Source: SLQH01 sp964612995
GTDB taxonomy: Bacteria > Planctomycetota > UBA11346
Assembly (NCBI GenBank): GCA_964612995.1
Contig: CAZTGE010000015.1
Coordinates: 1 to 45,381 of the forward strand
Direction: 5' to 3'
DNA length: 45,381 bases
Shown: positions 33,103 through 42,402 of the stretch, one piece after another
Numbering within the stretch: position 1 is the stretch's first letter
Layout of the letters: every line of letters starts with the position of its first letter
Position numbers and translations under genes: made by a program
The notes under the pieces: generated by a model
The model's database searches: none
What the model saw: only the letters and a program-made list of their open reading frames with translations
What the model was told of the DNA's origin: nothing

Positions 33103-33948
33103 ATGCTGCCAGTCTACAAGGCGACCCGTTTTCTTCCGATCAAGGTCGGCATCTGTGGCAAGCGGCGCGACCTGCCGATGGGGGTCATGCAGCGCATCTG
33201 CCCGCTCGGTCGCTCGCAGGAGACGATCGCGGACGGCTTCGCCGTCGACAACGCCCGTCCCAACGAACGTCTGCTCAGCTATTTCTTCTACAACGTGCGG
33301 CGTTACTACCGCGCCAGTCCTCTGTTCCGCGTGATGCGCGAGCATCTCGCCCCTGGTCAGACCTTCCTCGACATCGGCGCCAATCTGGGTTTCTACAGCT
33401 ACCTGGCGAAACGGGATCTCGGCTGCGGCACCGAGACCTTCGAGCCGGAGCCGGCCCACTTCGCATTCCTGGAGCGCAATCGCCGGCATTACGGTGGACT
33501 GCACAACCTGGCTTTGAGCGACGATGACGGGACCGTGCGATTCCACGTGGCCAACACCGGGAACCCCGGTGCCAGCTCGCTGGTGTCGGGCGACAGCGGG
33601 CCCGATGCGACCGTCTATGATCGCGCCATCGATGTCCAGGCACGACGCCTCGATTCGCTCTTGACGGATCCGGGGCGCATCGGCGCCATCGGTATGGCCA
33701 AGATCGACGTCGAGGGTGCCGAGGCCGCGGTCGTCGCTGGCATGTCTGGGGTGTTGGAACGCAATCGCTTTCCCATCTGGTGCGAGGTGCGCGGCCCTCA
33801 ATCGGGTCGCAATCCCGACTCGTACAAGGCCGTCGGCGATCTTCTCGCCACCCATGGCTATGCCCCCCGGGTCGTGACCTCGCGTGGTTCCGAACCGCTG
33901 GCGGAACGGCACGTCCGTCAGGTGTTCGACGTGCTCTACCTGCCGTGA
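33103..33948 (+). CDS. FkbM-family methyltransferase
   Basis: The 281-residue protein has the FkbM layout. Motif I is FLDIGANLGFYSYLAKRD at about residues 89-106, the acidic loop ETFEPEPAHFAFLERN follows, then NLALSDDDGTVRF, and the family's MAKIDVEGAEAAVVAGM at about 205-221. FkbM enzymes O-methylate sugars or other small hydroxyl groups, and are common in polysaccharide loci. The ATG has AGGAAAGGG upstream. It is followed after 22 bases by a flippase gene in the same orientation. The target is unknown. The 250 bp before it hold small hairpins but no gene. Confidence 0.88.
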   Translation: MLPVYKATRFLPIKVGICGKRRDLPMGVMQRICPLGRSQETIADGFAVDNARPNERLLSYFFYNVRRYYRASPLFRVMREHLAPGQTFLDIGANLGFYSYLAKRDLGCGTETFEPEPAHFAFLERNRRHYGGLHNLALSDDDGTVRFHVANTGNPGASSLVSGDSGPDATVYDRAIDVQARRLDSLLTDPGRIGAIGMAKIDVEGAEAAVVAGMSGVLERNRFPIWCEVRGPQSGRNPDSYKAVGDLLATHGYAPRVVTSRGSEPLAERHVRQVFDVLYLP

Positions 33949-33970
33949 TCGGGATCGCAGGCCTGCGACC

Positions 33971-35476
33971 ATGCCATCGGCATCACCGGGGACGCTGGTG
34001 AGACGCGGGTTTCTCGTCCTGTTCGGCGGCGGGGTCCTGGGCAAGGCGATGGGGCTGGCCCGGGAGATCCTCTTCGCCTGGCTCTACGGCGTCTCGCTGG
34101 TGGTGGGCGCTCTGCGGGCAGCGCAATCGGTCGTCGTCATCATCCTGCATGTGCTGACCAACGACGCGCTGAATGCGGCCTATCTGCCGCTCTACCGGCG
34201 GCACCTGGAACGCAGTCCGGGGCGCGCCCGCCAGCTCCACGATCTGCTGGCCCCGCTGGCGCTCGGCGTCGGTCTGGGTGCGGCGATGGGGACGATCCTG
34301 GCCGCGCCGTGGTTGACCACGGTCTTCGCTCCCGGTTTCACCGATGCGGCCCGCGAGCAGACCATCCTGTTCGTCCGGATCATGGGGCTGGCCCTGCCGT
34401 CGTGCATCGGGGCGATCTTCTTCTCGCTCACGGCGATGGCCCACGGACGATTCGCCCTGTCCGCGTGGCGGGCGCCCGCGCAAAGCCTGGGGATGATCGC
34501 GGGGGCGGTAGCAGCATGGTACACCGGACGCCCCTGGCTGTTGCCGGCCGGGTTCGGTGTGGCCTATGCGATCCACATGTGCGTGGGTTGGCTGCAGGTC
34601 CGCACGCTTCTCCACCCCCGGGATCCCCAGCTCAGGCCCCGTAATGGACTGTTGGCGCGTCGTTTCTGGCGCACGCTCCAGCCCGTGCTGTTGACCGGCG
34701 TCGTGATCCAGGGGGGGCTCTGGGTGGAGAACCTCGTGGCCTCCTTGCTCGGTCCGAGTGTGGTGGCCGCGAACGGCTACGCCCGCTACCTCGTTGAGGT
34801 GGGAACCGTCATCGTGGGCATGCCGTTGGGGCTGGCCGTGTTGGTCACATTCGGCGGACTCGGCGCAGCGGCGGTGCGGGCACGGCTGGAACGGATCGTC
34901 CCGGCGGTTCTGGTCGCCATGGTGCCGCTCTGTTCGCTGCTGTTCGCATTGGCCGATGATCTGGTCGCGGTGTTGCTGCAGCGTGGGTCGTTTACGGCGT
35001 CCGACGTGGGGGTGACCGCCACCATCCTCCGCGCCTTCGCAGTCGGTATCTGGGCCCACGTCGGGGTCTACCCCCTGGCGCGTTCGCTGAGCGCGTTGTT
35101 GCGCAACCGCGAACTGTTCTATTGCACGACGGTGGCCCTGTTGCTGGGCGCTTGCGTGAACGTGACGCTGTGGCCGATACTGGGGCCGGCGGTGCTGGGG
35201 CTGGCGCAGTCGACCTATCTCGTGGCGCTCTTCGTGCTGCTCGCCTGGCGCCTGCGGCTCGGGAACCGCGTGCATGGGCTTGCCGCATCGCTGCTGGCCA
35301 GCGGCGTGACGGTGGCCGCCGTGGTGCAGGCCCTTCCCGCTTGGGGAGCGGTCTCCCGGCTCGCCATCGGCGTGCTTGTGGGCGGCGCTTTGTGGGGCAC
35401 CATCTTCGCTGCGGTACCCGCCCTGCGGTCGGCCTTGGTCGGGTTGTGGGCATTGTGTCACAAGAAGGCTCCGTGA
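33971..35476 (+). CDS. MurJ/Wzx-type lipid-linked oligosaccharide flippase
   Basis: The 501-residue polytopic protein belongs to the MviN/MurJ branch of the MOP superfamily. The start SPGTLVRRGFLVLFGGGVLG and KAMGLAREILFAWLYG, followed by TNDALNAAYLPLYRRHLE, correspond to the MurJ-type first helices. About 13-14 hydrophobic segments follow. In polysaccharide clusters such proteins take the place of Wzx and export the repeat unit. ATG 33971 fits the family start better than the open frame from 33884, which overlaps the preceding gene. Its stop overlaps the start of the next gene (ATGA). It is the second flippase of the window and clearly different from that at 9007. Confidence 0.85.
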   Translation: MPSASPGTLVRRGFLVLFGGGVLGKAMGLAREILFAWLYGVSLVVGALRAAQSVVVIILHVLTNDALNAAYLPLYRRHLERSPGRARQLHDLLAPLALGVGLGAAMGTILAAPWLTTVFAPGFTDAAREQTILFVRIMGLALPSCIGAIFFSLTAMAHGRFALSAWRAPAQSLGMIAGAVAAWYTGRPWLLPAGFGVAYAIHMCVGWLQVRTLLHPRDPQLRPRNGLLARRFWRTLQPVLLTGVVIQGGLWVENLVASLLGPSVVAANGYARYLVEVGTVIVGMPLGLAVLVTFGGLGAAAVRARLERIVPAVLVAMVPLCSLLFALADDLVAVLLQRGSFTASDVGVTATILRAFAVGIWAHVGVYPLARSLSALLRNRELFYCTTVALLLGACVNVTLWPILGPAVLGLAQSTYLVALFVLLAWRLRLGNRVHGLAASLLASGVTVAAVVQALPAWGAVSRLAIGVLVGGALWGTIFAAVPALRSALVGLWALCHKKAP

Positions 35477-36678
35477 TGACCCGACCAGATGTGGTACTGC
35501 TATCGACCGCTGAGTGGGGCAACCCCTTCTGGACCAACAAGCAACACGTTGCCTGTGAACTGGCACGACGCGGCCACCGCGTTTTCTACATCGATTCCCT
35601 CGGCTTGCGGCGGCCGAGCGCTTCGCGCTCGGATCTGTTGCGTATTTTCCGTCGATTGGCCCGTGGTATGAAAGCACCGCGTAAGGTGCGCGATGGCATC
35701 CTGGTCTGGTCACCGCTGGTGTTGCCCTTGCATGGCAATCCGGTGGTGGGGCGACTCAACCGGCTGTGGCTTGAGCGGATGCTCGCCCTCTGGCTACGAC
35801 GATTCGGGTTCCGGCGCGACTGGTTCTGGACCTACAATCCGCTGACCACACGGTTCCTGCGTTCCGGTCGCTTCGGCCGGGTGGTGTATCATTGCGTCGA
35901 TGAGATCGCGGCCCAACCCGGCATGCCCGCCGAACTGATCACGCGGCATGAGCGCGAGTTGTGCAGTCGGGCGGACGTGGTGTTCGTGACGGCGCCCAAG
36001 CTGCTCGAGTCACGGGCCCGGTGGTCGCGACGAGCGTGCTTCATGCCCAATGTGGCCGACTTCGATCATTTCGCACGAGCTCGCAGCGACGCGGTGGAAG
36101 TCCCCGAGGACCTGGCTCGGTTGCCGAAACCGCGCATCGGATTCATCGGCGCCATCAGCGGCTACAAGTTGGACTTCGAACTGATCGCCGAGGTGGCGCG
36201 TGTTCGGCCGGAATGGTCGTTCGTACTCATCGGCAAGGTGGGCGAGGGCGATCCATGGACCGATGTCAGCGTTCTCCGGGCCTTGGAGAACGTCCATCTG
36301 GTCGGGCCGCGTGCCTATGCCGACCTGCCGGCCTGCCTCAAGGGCATGGACGTGGCGATCCTTCCCAACCGCCTCAACGAGTACACCGCCCATATGTTCC
36401 CGATGAAGTTCTTCGAGTATCTTGCGGCCGGCAAGCCGGTCGTGAGCGTGCCGCTGCCGGCGCTGCAGGACTTCAGCCAGGTGGCCACCTGTGCCGCCGA
36501 CGCGGCGGACTTCGTGCGTGGCATCGAAGCCGCCCTCGCGGGTCGAGGGCCAACCCGCGACGAACGTCTGGCCGTGGCTCGGCAATACACCTATCGCGCG
36601 CGCACCGGGCGCATGCTTGCTTTGATCGAGAAGCTGCCGCCGCGCGGCGCCACGGCGAAAAGGGAAGGCGCGCCGTGA
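35476..36678 (+). CDS. Glycosyltransferase (GT1/GT4-like, TuaH-type)
   Basis: The 400-residue GT-B enzyme starts MTRPDVVLLSTAEWGNPFWT and has NKQHVACELARRGHRVFYID, as in TuaH-like glycosyltransferases. The middle has YHCVDEIAAQPGMPAEL and RADVVFVTAPKLLE. The C-terminal domain has IGFIGAISGYKLDFELIAEV, DVAILPNRLNEYTAHMFPMK and FFEYLAAGKPVV, the nucleotide-sugar-binding part. It lacks the standard GT4 EGxxxxxxEA pattern; the equivalent region is PMKFFEYLAAGKPVV, which is normal for this group. It is translationally coupled to the flippase gene by an ATGA overlap. Confidence 0.85.
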   Translation: MTRPDVVLLSTAEWGNPFWTNKQHVACELARRGHRVFYIDSLGLRRPSASRSDLLRIFRRLARGMKAPRKVRDGILVWSPLVLPLHGNPVVGRLNRLWLERMLALWLRRFGFRRDWFWTYNPLTTRFLRSGRFGRVVYHCVDEIAAQPGMPAELITRHERELCSRADVVFVTAPKLLESRARWSRRACFMPNVADFDHFARARSDAVEVPEDLARLPKPRIGFIGAISGYKLDFELIAEVARVRPEWSFVLIGKVGEGDPWTDVSVLRALENVHLVGPRAYADLPACLKGMDVAILPNRLNEYTAHMFPMKFFEYLAAGKPVVSVPLPALQDFSQVATCAADAADFVRGIEAALAGRGPTRDERLAVARQYTYRARTGRMLALIEKLPPRGATAKREGAP

Positions 36679-36704
36679 TCGCTCAGGGGCTTCGCCTCTA
36701 CGGC

Positions 36705-36892
36705 CCTCATCTGGTGACAGGGCGACTCAAAGCTCGCAAATGAGGGCCATGCATCGCCTCCACCTGCGTCACTATGACCCAGGCATCAAAAAGAGTCGGG
36801 CGGTTTGACGCAGGTGGAGGCGCGGCAAGGCATGCCGACCTGGGGATCGGCGCTCCCGGGGCGAGCTTTGAGTCGCCCTGCACCTGGTGAGG
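36705..36892. repeat. Nested inverted-repeat element
   Basis: An outer pair of arms at 36718-36737 and 36861-36880 is perfectly complementary over 20 bases (arm CAGGGCGACTCAAAGCTCGC) and extends imperfectly outward to 36705 and 36892. An inner pair at 36755-36771 and 36806-36822 is perfect over 17 bases (CGCCTCCACCTGCGTCA and its complement) around a 34-base loop. The whole could fold into one long branched hairpin. It fills half of the 369-bp gap between two glycosyltransferase genes, where no reading frame is credible. It may be a MITE-like element or a transcription signal. Confidence 0.75.
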
Positions 36893-37047
36893 ACCTGCGC
36901 CTGGCTTTGTCGTGGTTCGCCTGAAGGTAGTGCGGCGGTTCCGCCCGATCCGCTTCTGGCGCAAGGTGCGGGCACGCCTGCATGACAGCCACTGAGTGTC
37001 GGTCGCTGCCCTTGTCATGGCTGCCGCCATGGTGACCATGGCCGTCC

Positions 37048-38169
37048 ATGCACGTGCATCTGGTCCACGAATGGCTCGCCGAACGTGCGGGCAGCGAGAT
37101 GGTGGTCGAGGCCATGCTCGGGCTGTGGCCCGAGGCGCCGCTGCACGCCTTGGTCTACCGGCCGGAGCTCTACCGCGACAGCCCGATCGCCCGCGCCGAT
37201 GTACGCACCTCGTTCTTCCAGCGTTCACGCCTGCTGCGGTCGCGCTTTCGCACCTTCCTCGGTCTGATGCCGTTGGCGGTGGAGCAGTATGACTGCGCTG
37301 GTGCCGATGTGATCGTCTCCTCGAGTCATGCCGTGGCCCACGGGGTGGTGACCCGCGCCGACCAGATGCACGTCAGCTACGTCCACTCGCCGATGCGCTA
37401 TGCCTGGGATCTGCATCACCAGTATCTGCGGGAGAGCGGACTGACCCGCGGCCCCAAGGCCTGGATCGCGCGGTGGACCCTCGCCCGGCTGCGGCAATGG
37501 ACCCGGCTGGCAGCGGATCGGGTCGATGTATTCGTGGCCAACTCGCACACCGTGGCCCGGCGCATCGCCAAACAGTGGCGACGACGGGCGGCGGTGATCC
37601 ATCCGCCGGTGGCGGTCGACCGCTTCCGCCCCGATCGCGAGCGCGCGGATTTCTACCTCCACGTGGGGCGCATGGCGCCCTACAAGCGAGTCGATCTGAT
37701 CGCCGCGGCCGCGACCCGGGCTGGGGTGCCGTTGGTGCTCATCGGTGACGGGCCGGACATGGCGCGGGTGCGGCGCGTGGCGGGACCGGCGGTGAGGATC
37801 CTCGGTTTCCAGAGCGATGCGGTGGTACAAGACCATCTGGAGCGTTGCCGTGGACTGGTCTTCGCCGCGGAGGAGGACTTCGGCATTGTCCCGGTCGAGG
37901 CCATGGCTGCCGGTGCCCCGGTGTTGGCCTTCGGCCGCGGGGGCGCGACCGAGACGGTCCTCGATGGCCGGACCGGCACGTTTTTCCCGGAGCAGTCGGT
38001 CGATGCGCTCGCCAGTGCGTTGGCCGCCTTCGATCGTGCGCACTTCGATCCCGCTGCCTGTCGTCGACGGGCCGAGGATTTCACGCCTGAGCGCTTCGCC
38101 ACGGCCATGCGTGATCTGGTAGCAGAAGAATGGGACCGCTTCGAGCGCGAGGGGCCGCCGACGTGGTGA
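37048..38169 (+). CDS. Glycosyltransferase family 4
   Basis: The 373-residue GT-B enzyme opens HVHLVHEWLAERAGSEMVVE and has YVHSPMRYAWDLHHQYL, features of mannosyl-type GT4 enzymes of exopolysaccharide loci. The C-terminal domain has YLHVGRMAPYKRVDLIAAAA, LIGDGPDMARVR, and the EX7E motif EEDFGIVPVEAMAAGAPVLA. It adds one sugar to the growing repeat unit. The stop at 38169 falls just before the WbaP-like gene's start. ATG 37048 gives the usual family N-terminus. Donor sugar is not certain; mannose is only a guess from family resemblance. Confidence 0.88.
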   Translation: MHVHLVHEWLAERAGSEMVVEAMLGLWPEAPLHALVYRPELYRDSPIARADVRTSFFQRSRLLRSRFRTFLGLMPLAVEQYDCAGADVIVSSSHAVAHGVVTRADQMHVSYVHSPMRYAWDLHHQYLRESGLTRGPKAWIARWTLARLRQWTRLAADRVDVFVANSHTVARRIAKQWRRRAAVIHPPVAVDRFRPDRERADFYLHVGRMAPYKRVDLIAAAATRAGVPLVLIGDGPDMARVRRVAGPAVRILGFQSDAVVQDHLERCRGLVFAAEEDFGIVPVEAMAAGAPVLAFGRGGATETVLDGRTGTFFPEQSVDALASALAAFDRAHFDPAACRRRAEDFTPERFATAMRDLVAEEWDRFEREGPPTW

Positions 38170-38177
38170 GTGCCGAT

Positions 38178-39668
38178 ATGGACCAGGCAGAAGCGGTCGG
38201 CGAGGCTGCGACGGAGCGCGATGGCGCCAATGCCGGTGAACGCTCGGCGACGATCAGCGCGGTGGGTCGCCTGCGCCCGCGGCCCTGGGCGGCCACCGGG
38301 GTGCTGTTGGGCATGGACATCACGGCCCTGGTCCTGGCCAACCTCGCCGCGGTCTATTTGCGTTACTGGGCCGGCGGCGACTTTGCTCCCGAGCAGTACC
38401 TCCAGTTGTGGCCGGCCCTGGCTCTGTTCCCGTTTCTCTTCGCCCTCGATCGCCTCTATCAAGGGGTGAGCCAGAACGGACCGGAGCAGTTGCGGCTGAT
38501 CGTACAGGCGAGTACCGTTGGCTATCTGTTCCTGGGCGCGATCGCCTTCATGCGCCACGACGCAGTGTCGTGGTCACGGCTGCTGTTCCTGATGGCCTGG
38601 GCCTTCACCTGCTTGCTGGTTCCGTTGGGTCGGGCTGCGGTGCGGCGGGTTTTCGCGCGACGTGCTTGGTGGGGGCACCCGGCGGCGGTGCTCGGCGCGG
38701 GCAAGACCGGCGAGCTGATCATCCGCCAGCTGCAGGATCACCCGGCGATGGGGCTCAGACCGGTGGCGGTACTCGACGACGATCCGACCAAGCATGGCGT
38801 GTTGGCTGGCGTCCCCGTGGTCGGGGGCTTGGACCTGGCGCCACGACTGGCGCGGGAGTGCGGCATCCGTCATGCCATCGTCGCCATGCCCGGTTCCGAT
38901 TACACCCGACTGCGTGAACTCGACGAGCGCGAAGCCGATATCTTCCCCCACCTGATCATCATCCCTCCGCTGGTCGGCTTCACCAGTCTGTGGGTCGAGG
39001 CCAAGGAGATCGGCGGCACCATCGGGCTCGAGGTCAAACGGCGATTGCTGCTGCCCTGGCCACGGGCGGTCAAGCGTGTGACCGATCTGGCGATGACCAT
39101 ATTGGTGACGGCGTTCTCGGTTCCGCTGATGCTGATCATCGCCACGTTGATCAAGCTCAGCTCGCGCGGTCCGGTGCTGTACCGCCAGGAGCGGATCGGC
39201 CGCAATGGTCAGCGGTTCCGTGCGTGGAAGTTCCGCAGCATGGTCCGCGATGCCGACGCCGTGCTCGAGCGGTACCTGAGCGAACACCCCGAATTGCGGT
39301 CCGAGTGGGAGCGCGATCAGAAGCTGCGTGATGACCCGCGGGTGACCTGGATCGGGCGGTGGCTGCGTCGGACCAGCCTCGACGAGCTGCCACAGCTGTG
39401 GAACGTATTCCGCGGTGAGATGAGTCTGGTCGGCCCGCGGCCGATCGTAACCGACGAGGTCGCTCGCTATGGCGAGGCCTTCCGGCTGTTCACCCGCGTG
39501 CGGCCGGGCGTGACCGGGCTGTGGCAGATCTCGGGGCGTAACGACCTCGATTACGACCAGCGCGTGGCGCTTGATACCTACTACGTGCGCAACTGGAGCC
39601 CCTGGCTCGACCTCTACATCCTGGCGCGCACGGTCAAGGTGGTGCTCGTCGGCAAGGGTGCTTACTGA
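38178..39668 (+). CDS. Undecaprenyl-phosphate hexose-1-phosphate transferase (WbaP-type)
   Basis: This is a full-length, two-domain polyisoprenyl-phosphate hexose-1-P transferase of about 496 residues. The N-terminal half has four or five membrane helices and a soluble nucleotide-binding-like domain (AAVLGAGKTGELIIRQLQDH). The C-terminal catalytic half has YRQERIGRNGQRFRAWKFRS, TSLDELPQLWNVFRGEMSLV with the DE catalytic pair, and GPRPIV, RPGVTGLWQISGRNDL. It starts repeat-unit synthesis, probably with galactose or glucose. Start ATG 38178 is preferred; GTGs at 38163 and 38166, overlapping the previous stop, are alternatives. It is the third kind of initiating enzyme in the window. Confidence 0.9.
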   Translation: MDQAEAVGEAATERDGANAGERSATISAVGRLRPRPWAATGVLLGMDITALVLANLAAVYLRYWAGGDFAPEQYLQLWPALALFPFLFALDRLYQGVSQNGPEQLRLIVQASTVGYLFLGAIAFMRHDAVSWSRLLFLMAWAFTCLLVPLGRAAVRRVFARRAWWGHPAAVLGAGKTGELIIRQLQDHPAMGLRPVAVLDDDPTKHGVLAGVPVVGGLDLAPRLARECGIRHAIVAMPGSDYTRLRELDEREADIFPHLIIIPPLVGFTSLWVEAKEIGGTIGLEVKRRLLLPWPRAVKRVTDLAMTILVTAFSVPLMLIIATLIKLSSRGPVLYRQERIGRNGQRFRAWKFRSMVRDADAVLERYLSEHPELRSEWERDQKLRDDPRVTWIGRWLRRTSLDELPQLWNVFRGEMSLVGPRPIVTDEVARYGEAFRLFTRVRPGVTGLWQISGRNDLDYDQRVALDTYYVRNWSPWLDLYILARTVKVVLVGKGAY

Positions 39669-39807
39669 GGTGCTGCATCCGGGATCTGTACGCAGCGTTC
39701 GATCCTGCCGACGCTCGACCTGAGCGTGATGCCCCGTTCATCGCTGGGGCACCCGGGGCGGCGATCCCGGGTTCCCCGGCAGCGCCGGAAGCCTAGCCTG
39801 CGCGGCC

Positions 39808-41061
39808 ATGGTCGATCCCCGCATCCTTCCCGCACTCGCCGTCGAGAGACCCGATCGTTGGGCCTGTGTCGGCCGATGGTTTCTCGGGCTCGGCGCGGTC
39901 GTGTTCCTCGCCGCGATTCCGGTCAAGCTGACCTTTCAGAACGTCGGCTTCATCGCGATGGTGGTGGGGGCGGTGCTGGTCCGGGCGCGGCTCTGGCGCC
40001 ATCCGGGTTTCGGGCTCGCCTGTGCCTTCGCTGCCTGGCAGGTGCTCAGCGCGGTGGTCAGCCCGTATCCGGATCCGATCCATCGTTGGGGGATGGCCTA
40101 CAACTGGGTCGCCTTCTACCTTTGTGCCACTGCCTTCACCGAAACCCGCTTCGCCCGCTGGGGGATGCGGCTGTTGGTGGTGACGTGTGTGCTGGTGTTG
40201 GCGCTCGCCGTGATCCAGTTCACCGTGGGCCTGGATCGTGCGGCCAAGCCCTGGCGGGTGGCGGCTGCCGGCGAGAGCTTCGATCACGCCGTGGGCTTGC
40301 ATCATACGCACCTGACGCTCGGCTTCCAGGTGGTGCTCGCGGGTCTGATCCTGTGGTACGCCGCCGCCGCGATCCGGCTCGGGCGGGTCTGGCAGCTGTG
40401 CGGGGTGGTGGCGACTGCGGGTGCTGCGGTGGTGGCGCAGTGCCGTTCGGCTTACGTGGGCCTGGGCGCTGCGGTAGTCGCAGCCCAGGCTTCCCGGGGA
40501 TGGCGGCGTCTGTTGGTCGGCTCCGCGGCATTGGTGGTCCTCGGAGCGGTCGCGTTGCTCGCGATGCACCTGACCAATCCGGGGAAACTCGAGCAATTGC
40601 GTAATCTCGAAGACGGCCGGATGCGCATCTGGCCGGTGTCGCTGGATATCGCTGTCGATCACCCGGTCTTCGGGGTCGGTGGCCCAGAGGCCTTCAAGCA
40701 GCTGTACAAAGAGCGTCACGCCGTTGCCTACCCGGGCGAGCCTCCCGAATTCGCCCACGGTGCGGCCCATGCCCACAATTCCTTCATCTCCATCGCCGCC
40801 GAGCACGGCCTGCCGGCCCTCGCGCTCTACCTCGCCTGGATCGGCGCCATTCTGCTCTGGCTGTGGCGCCGACGCGATGCCAGCCCGGAAGCCTGGTCAC
40901 TGGGGCTGGCCGCGGTGGGCTTCGCCTTCGCCGCGGGGATGTTCGAGAACTACGCTGGCGACAGCGAAGCGGCCTACGCGCTGCACGCGGCGCTGGGGCT
41001 GGCGGTGGCCCTGGCGGCGACCGGTCAGCGCGAGGGCACGGGAACGTCGGTGGCTGCTTAG
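39808..41061 (+). CDS. O-antigen ligase/polymerase-family membrane protein
   Basis: The 417-residue protein has about ten to twelve membrane segments and a hydrophilic loop near residues 265-330. That loop includes RMRIWPVSLDIAVDHPVFGV, GGPEAFKQLYKERH and then AHAHNSFISIAAEHGLPALA, the hallmark of the Wzy_C/WaaL family, where the histidine is functionally important. It could be the polymerase of the GC-rich cluster or a ligase joining O-antigen to lipid A core. It lies 139 bases after the WbaP gene, and small GC-rich palindromes (CCCGGG) occupy the gap. Confidence 0.8.
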   Translation: MVDPRILPALAVERPDRWACVGRWFLGLGAVVFLAAIPVKLTFQNVGFIAMVVGAVLVRARLWRHPGFGLACAFAAWQVLSAVVSPYPDPIHRWGMAYNWVAFYLCATAFTETRFARWGMRLLVVTCVLVLALAVIQFTVGLDRAAKPWRVAAAGESFDHAVGLHHTHLTLGFQVVLAGLILWYAAAAIRLGRVWQLCGVVATAGAAVVAQCRSAYVGLGAAVVAAQASRGWRRLLVGSAALVVLGAVALLAMHLTNPGKLEQLRNLEDGRMRIWPVSLDIAVDHPVFGVGGPEAFKQLYKERHAVAYPGEPPEFAHGAAHAHNSFISIAAEHGLPALALYLAWIGAILLWLWRRRDASPEAWSLGLAAVGFAFAAGMFENYAGDSEAAYALHAALGLAVALAATGQREGTGTSVAA

Positions 41062-41067
41062 CCACCG

Positions 41068-41096
41068 GCGATCCCGGACTGAGCGTCTGGGATCGC
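41068..41096. terminator. Stem-loop between convergent genes
   Basis: GCGATCCCGGAC (41068-41079) pairs with GTCTGGGATCGC (41085-41096), with one G-T wobble and a five-base loop. It lies between the end of the ligase-like gene and the end of the convergent beta-propeller gene, which fits a shared terminator, although neither side has a long T-run. Confidence 0.6.
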
Positions 41097-41129
41097 TGTG
41101 CTTCTCGGCCCGTCGCCGATCGGATCGAA

Positions 41130-42260
41130 TCAATCCCCCACAGCGGGCAGGTCGAGGCGCTCCGGTTCTGTCTCGAGTCCGGTGAGCGGGCTGGTGGCGA
41201 GTTGTAGGGGGCAGACGGCGAAGCCGTGGTCGTCGATCAGGATGGCGCGGCTGCGGTAGGGGTAGTCATCTTCGGAGAAGTCGATGCGGCCACGGGTGGT
41301 GAAGCCCTGTTCCGGGTCGATGGCGATGATCATCGCGCCGTATTGGTAATAGCAGTGGTAGTGGCCGAGGTCGGTGATCGTGTATGTCCCCTCCACGTAA
41401 GGGAGTGCGAGCAGCCCATCGCTGCTGCGGTAGGCGAAGGCACGGTGGTCGCGTCGGGCTTCGCTCCACAGGTATCCAGAGCCGAGGACATGGCTGTGGC
41501 GTTCGACCGGTGTGGTGGGATCGCTGACATCGAACAGGCTGAGCTTGGTCTGGCCTGATTCGTTCTCCCCCAACCCGATGAGCAGGCCGTCACCGATCGG
41601 GTGGAGGTAGTCCGAGAAGCCGGGCAGCCAGAGCTCGCCGCGTTCGATCGGCGCGGTCGGATCGCTGACGTCGATCACGTGCAGCGGATCGACCTGGCGG
41701 TAGGTGACCACGTAGGCCCAGGTGCCGCGGTAGCGCACGGCGTAGATCCGTTGGCCGGGCGCGAGGTCCTCGATGCTGCCGACCGTGGCCAGACTGCCCT
41801 CGCCGTCGGGCCTGAGGCTGAAGAGGTGGTTGCGCATCGCGTCGCCCCAGCCGGTGGTGGTGGCGATCCGCAGCGTGCGTTCGTGTTCGCCGAAGGCCCA
41901 GCGGCTCAGGGGGCGGCCCCATACCGAGCCGCAGCCGAGCGGGGAGAGGTCATCGAGGGTCAGGGCCTTGACCAGGGTGCGTTGGCGCAGGTCGTAGCCG
42001 TCCTCCGCGGTGGGTGCGGGCTTGTAGATCTCGCTGGCGAGGTAGATGGTGGTGGAGCTGACGTAGGTCTCGTGGTGCCATCCCGCGACCAGCGCGGCAT
42101 TCGGCTCGGCCTGCAGATGGGCGGTGTCGAGCGTCATGATCACCGTCGTGTTCGTGCCCTGGTCGTCCGGGGAACGGTAGCAGCGGCCGGGGGATCCCGG
42201 TAGCCAGCCGCTGCGGGTGCTGAGGCCGGTCACCGGGTCGGTCTCGAACCAATGCGGCAC
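41130..42260 (-). pseudogene. Secreted beta-propeller-domain protein, N-terminally truncated
   Basis: The minus-strand frame encodes about 376 residues that match the 'beta propeller domain' family (PF09826, secreted proteins): LRIATTTGWGDAMRNHLFSL, IEDLAPGQRIYAVRYRGTWA, YVVTYRQVDPLHVIDVSDPT, PGFSDYLHPIGDGLLIGLGE and TKLSLFDVSDPTTPVERHSH. Family members are usually several hundred residues longer, with an N-terminal signal peptide. Here the frame is open only to 42329, where a TAA stops it upstream, and no signal peptide is present. The first plausible start is a GTG at 42258-42260. I therefore consider it a truncated gene. Its role in a polysaccharide locus is unknown. Confidence 0.7.
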
Positions 42261-42402
42261 GCAGAGGTCGAAGTCGGTCTCGTCGTCAAGCGATGGGGCG
42301 CCGGCCCAGGCGGAATCCGGGCCGATGTGTTAGGATCGCGTTCATCCGGCGATGAACCGGTATGCTCATGCCGAGCAGGTATCCCATGAGCAGGAGCCTG
42401 AC

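Noticed and set aside
33983..35713. 576-residue open frame on the minus strand, antisense to the flippase
   Set aside because: It lies wholly opposite a well-supported membrane protein gene and its translation is histidine/arginine/glutamine-rich with no motifs, a usual artefact of GC-rich DNA.
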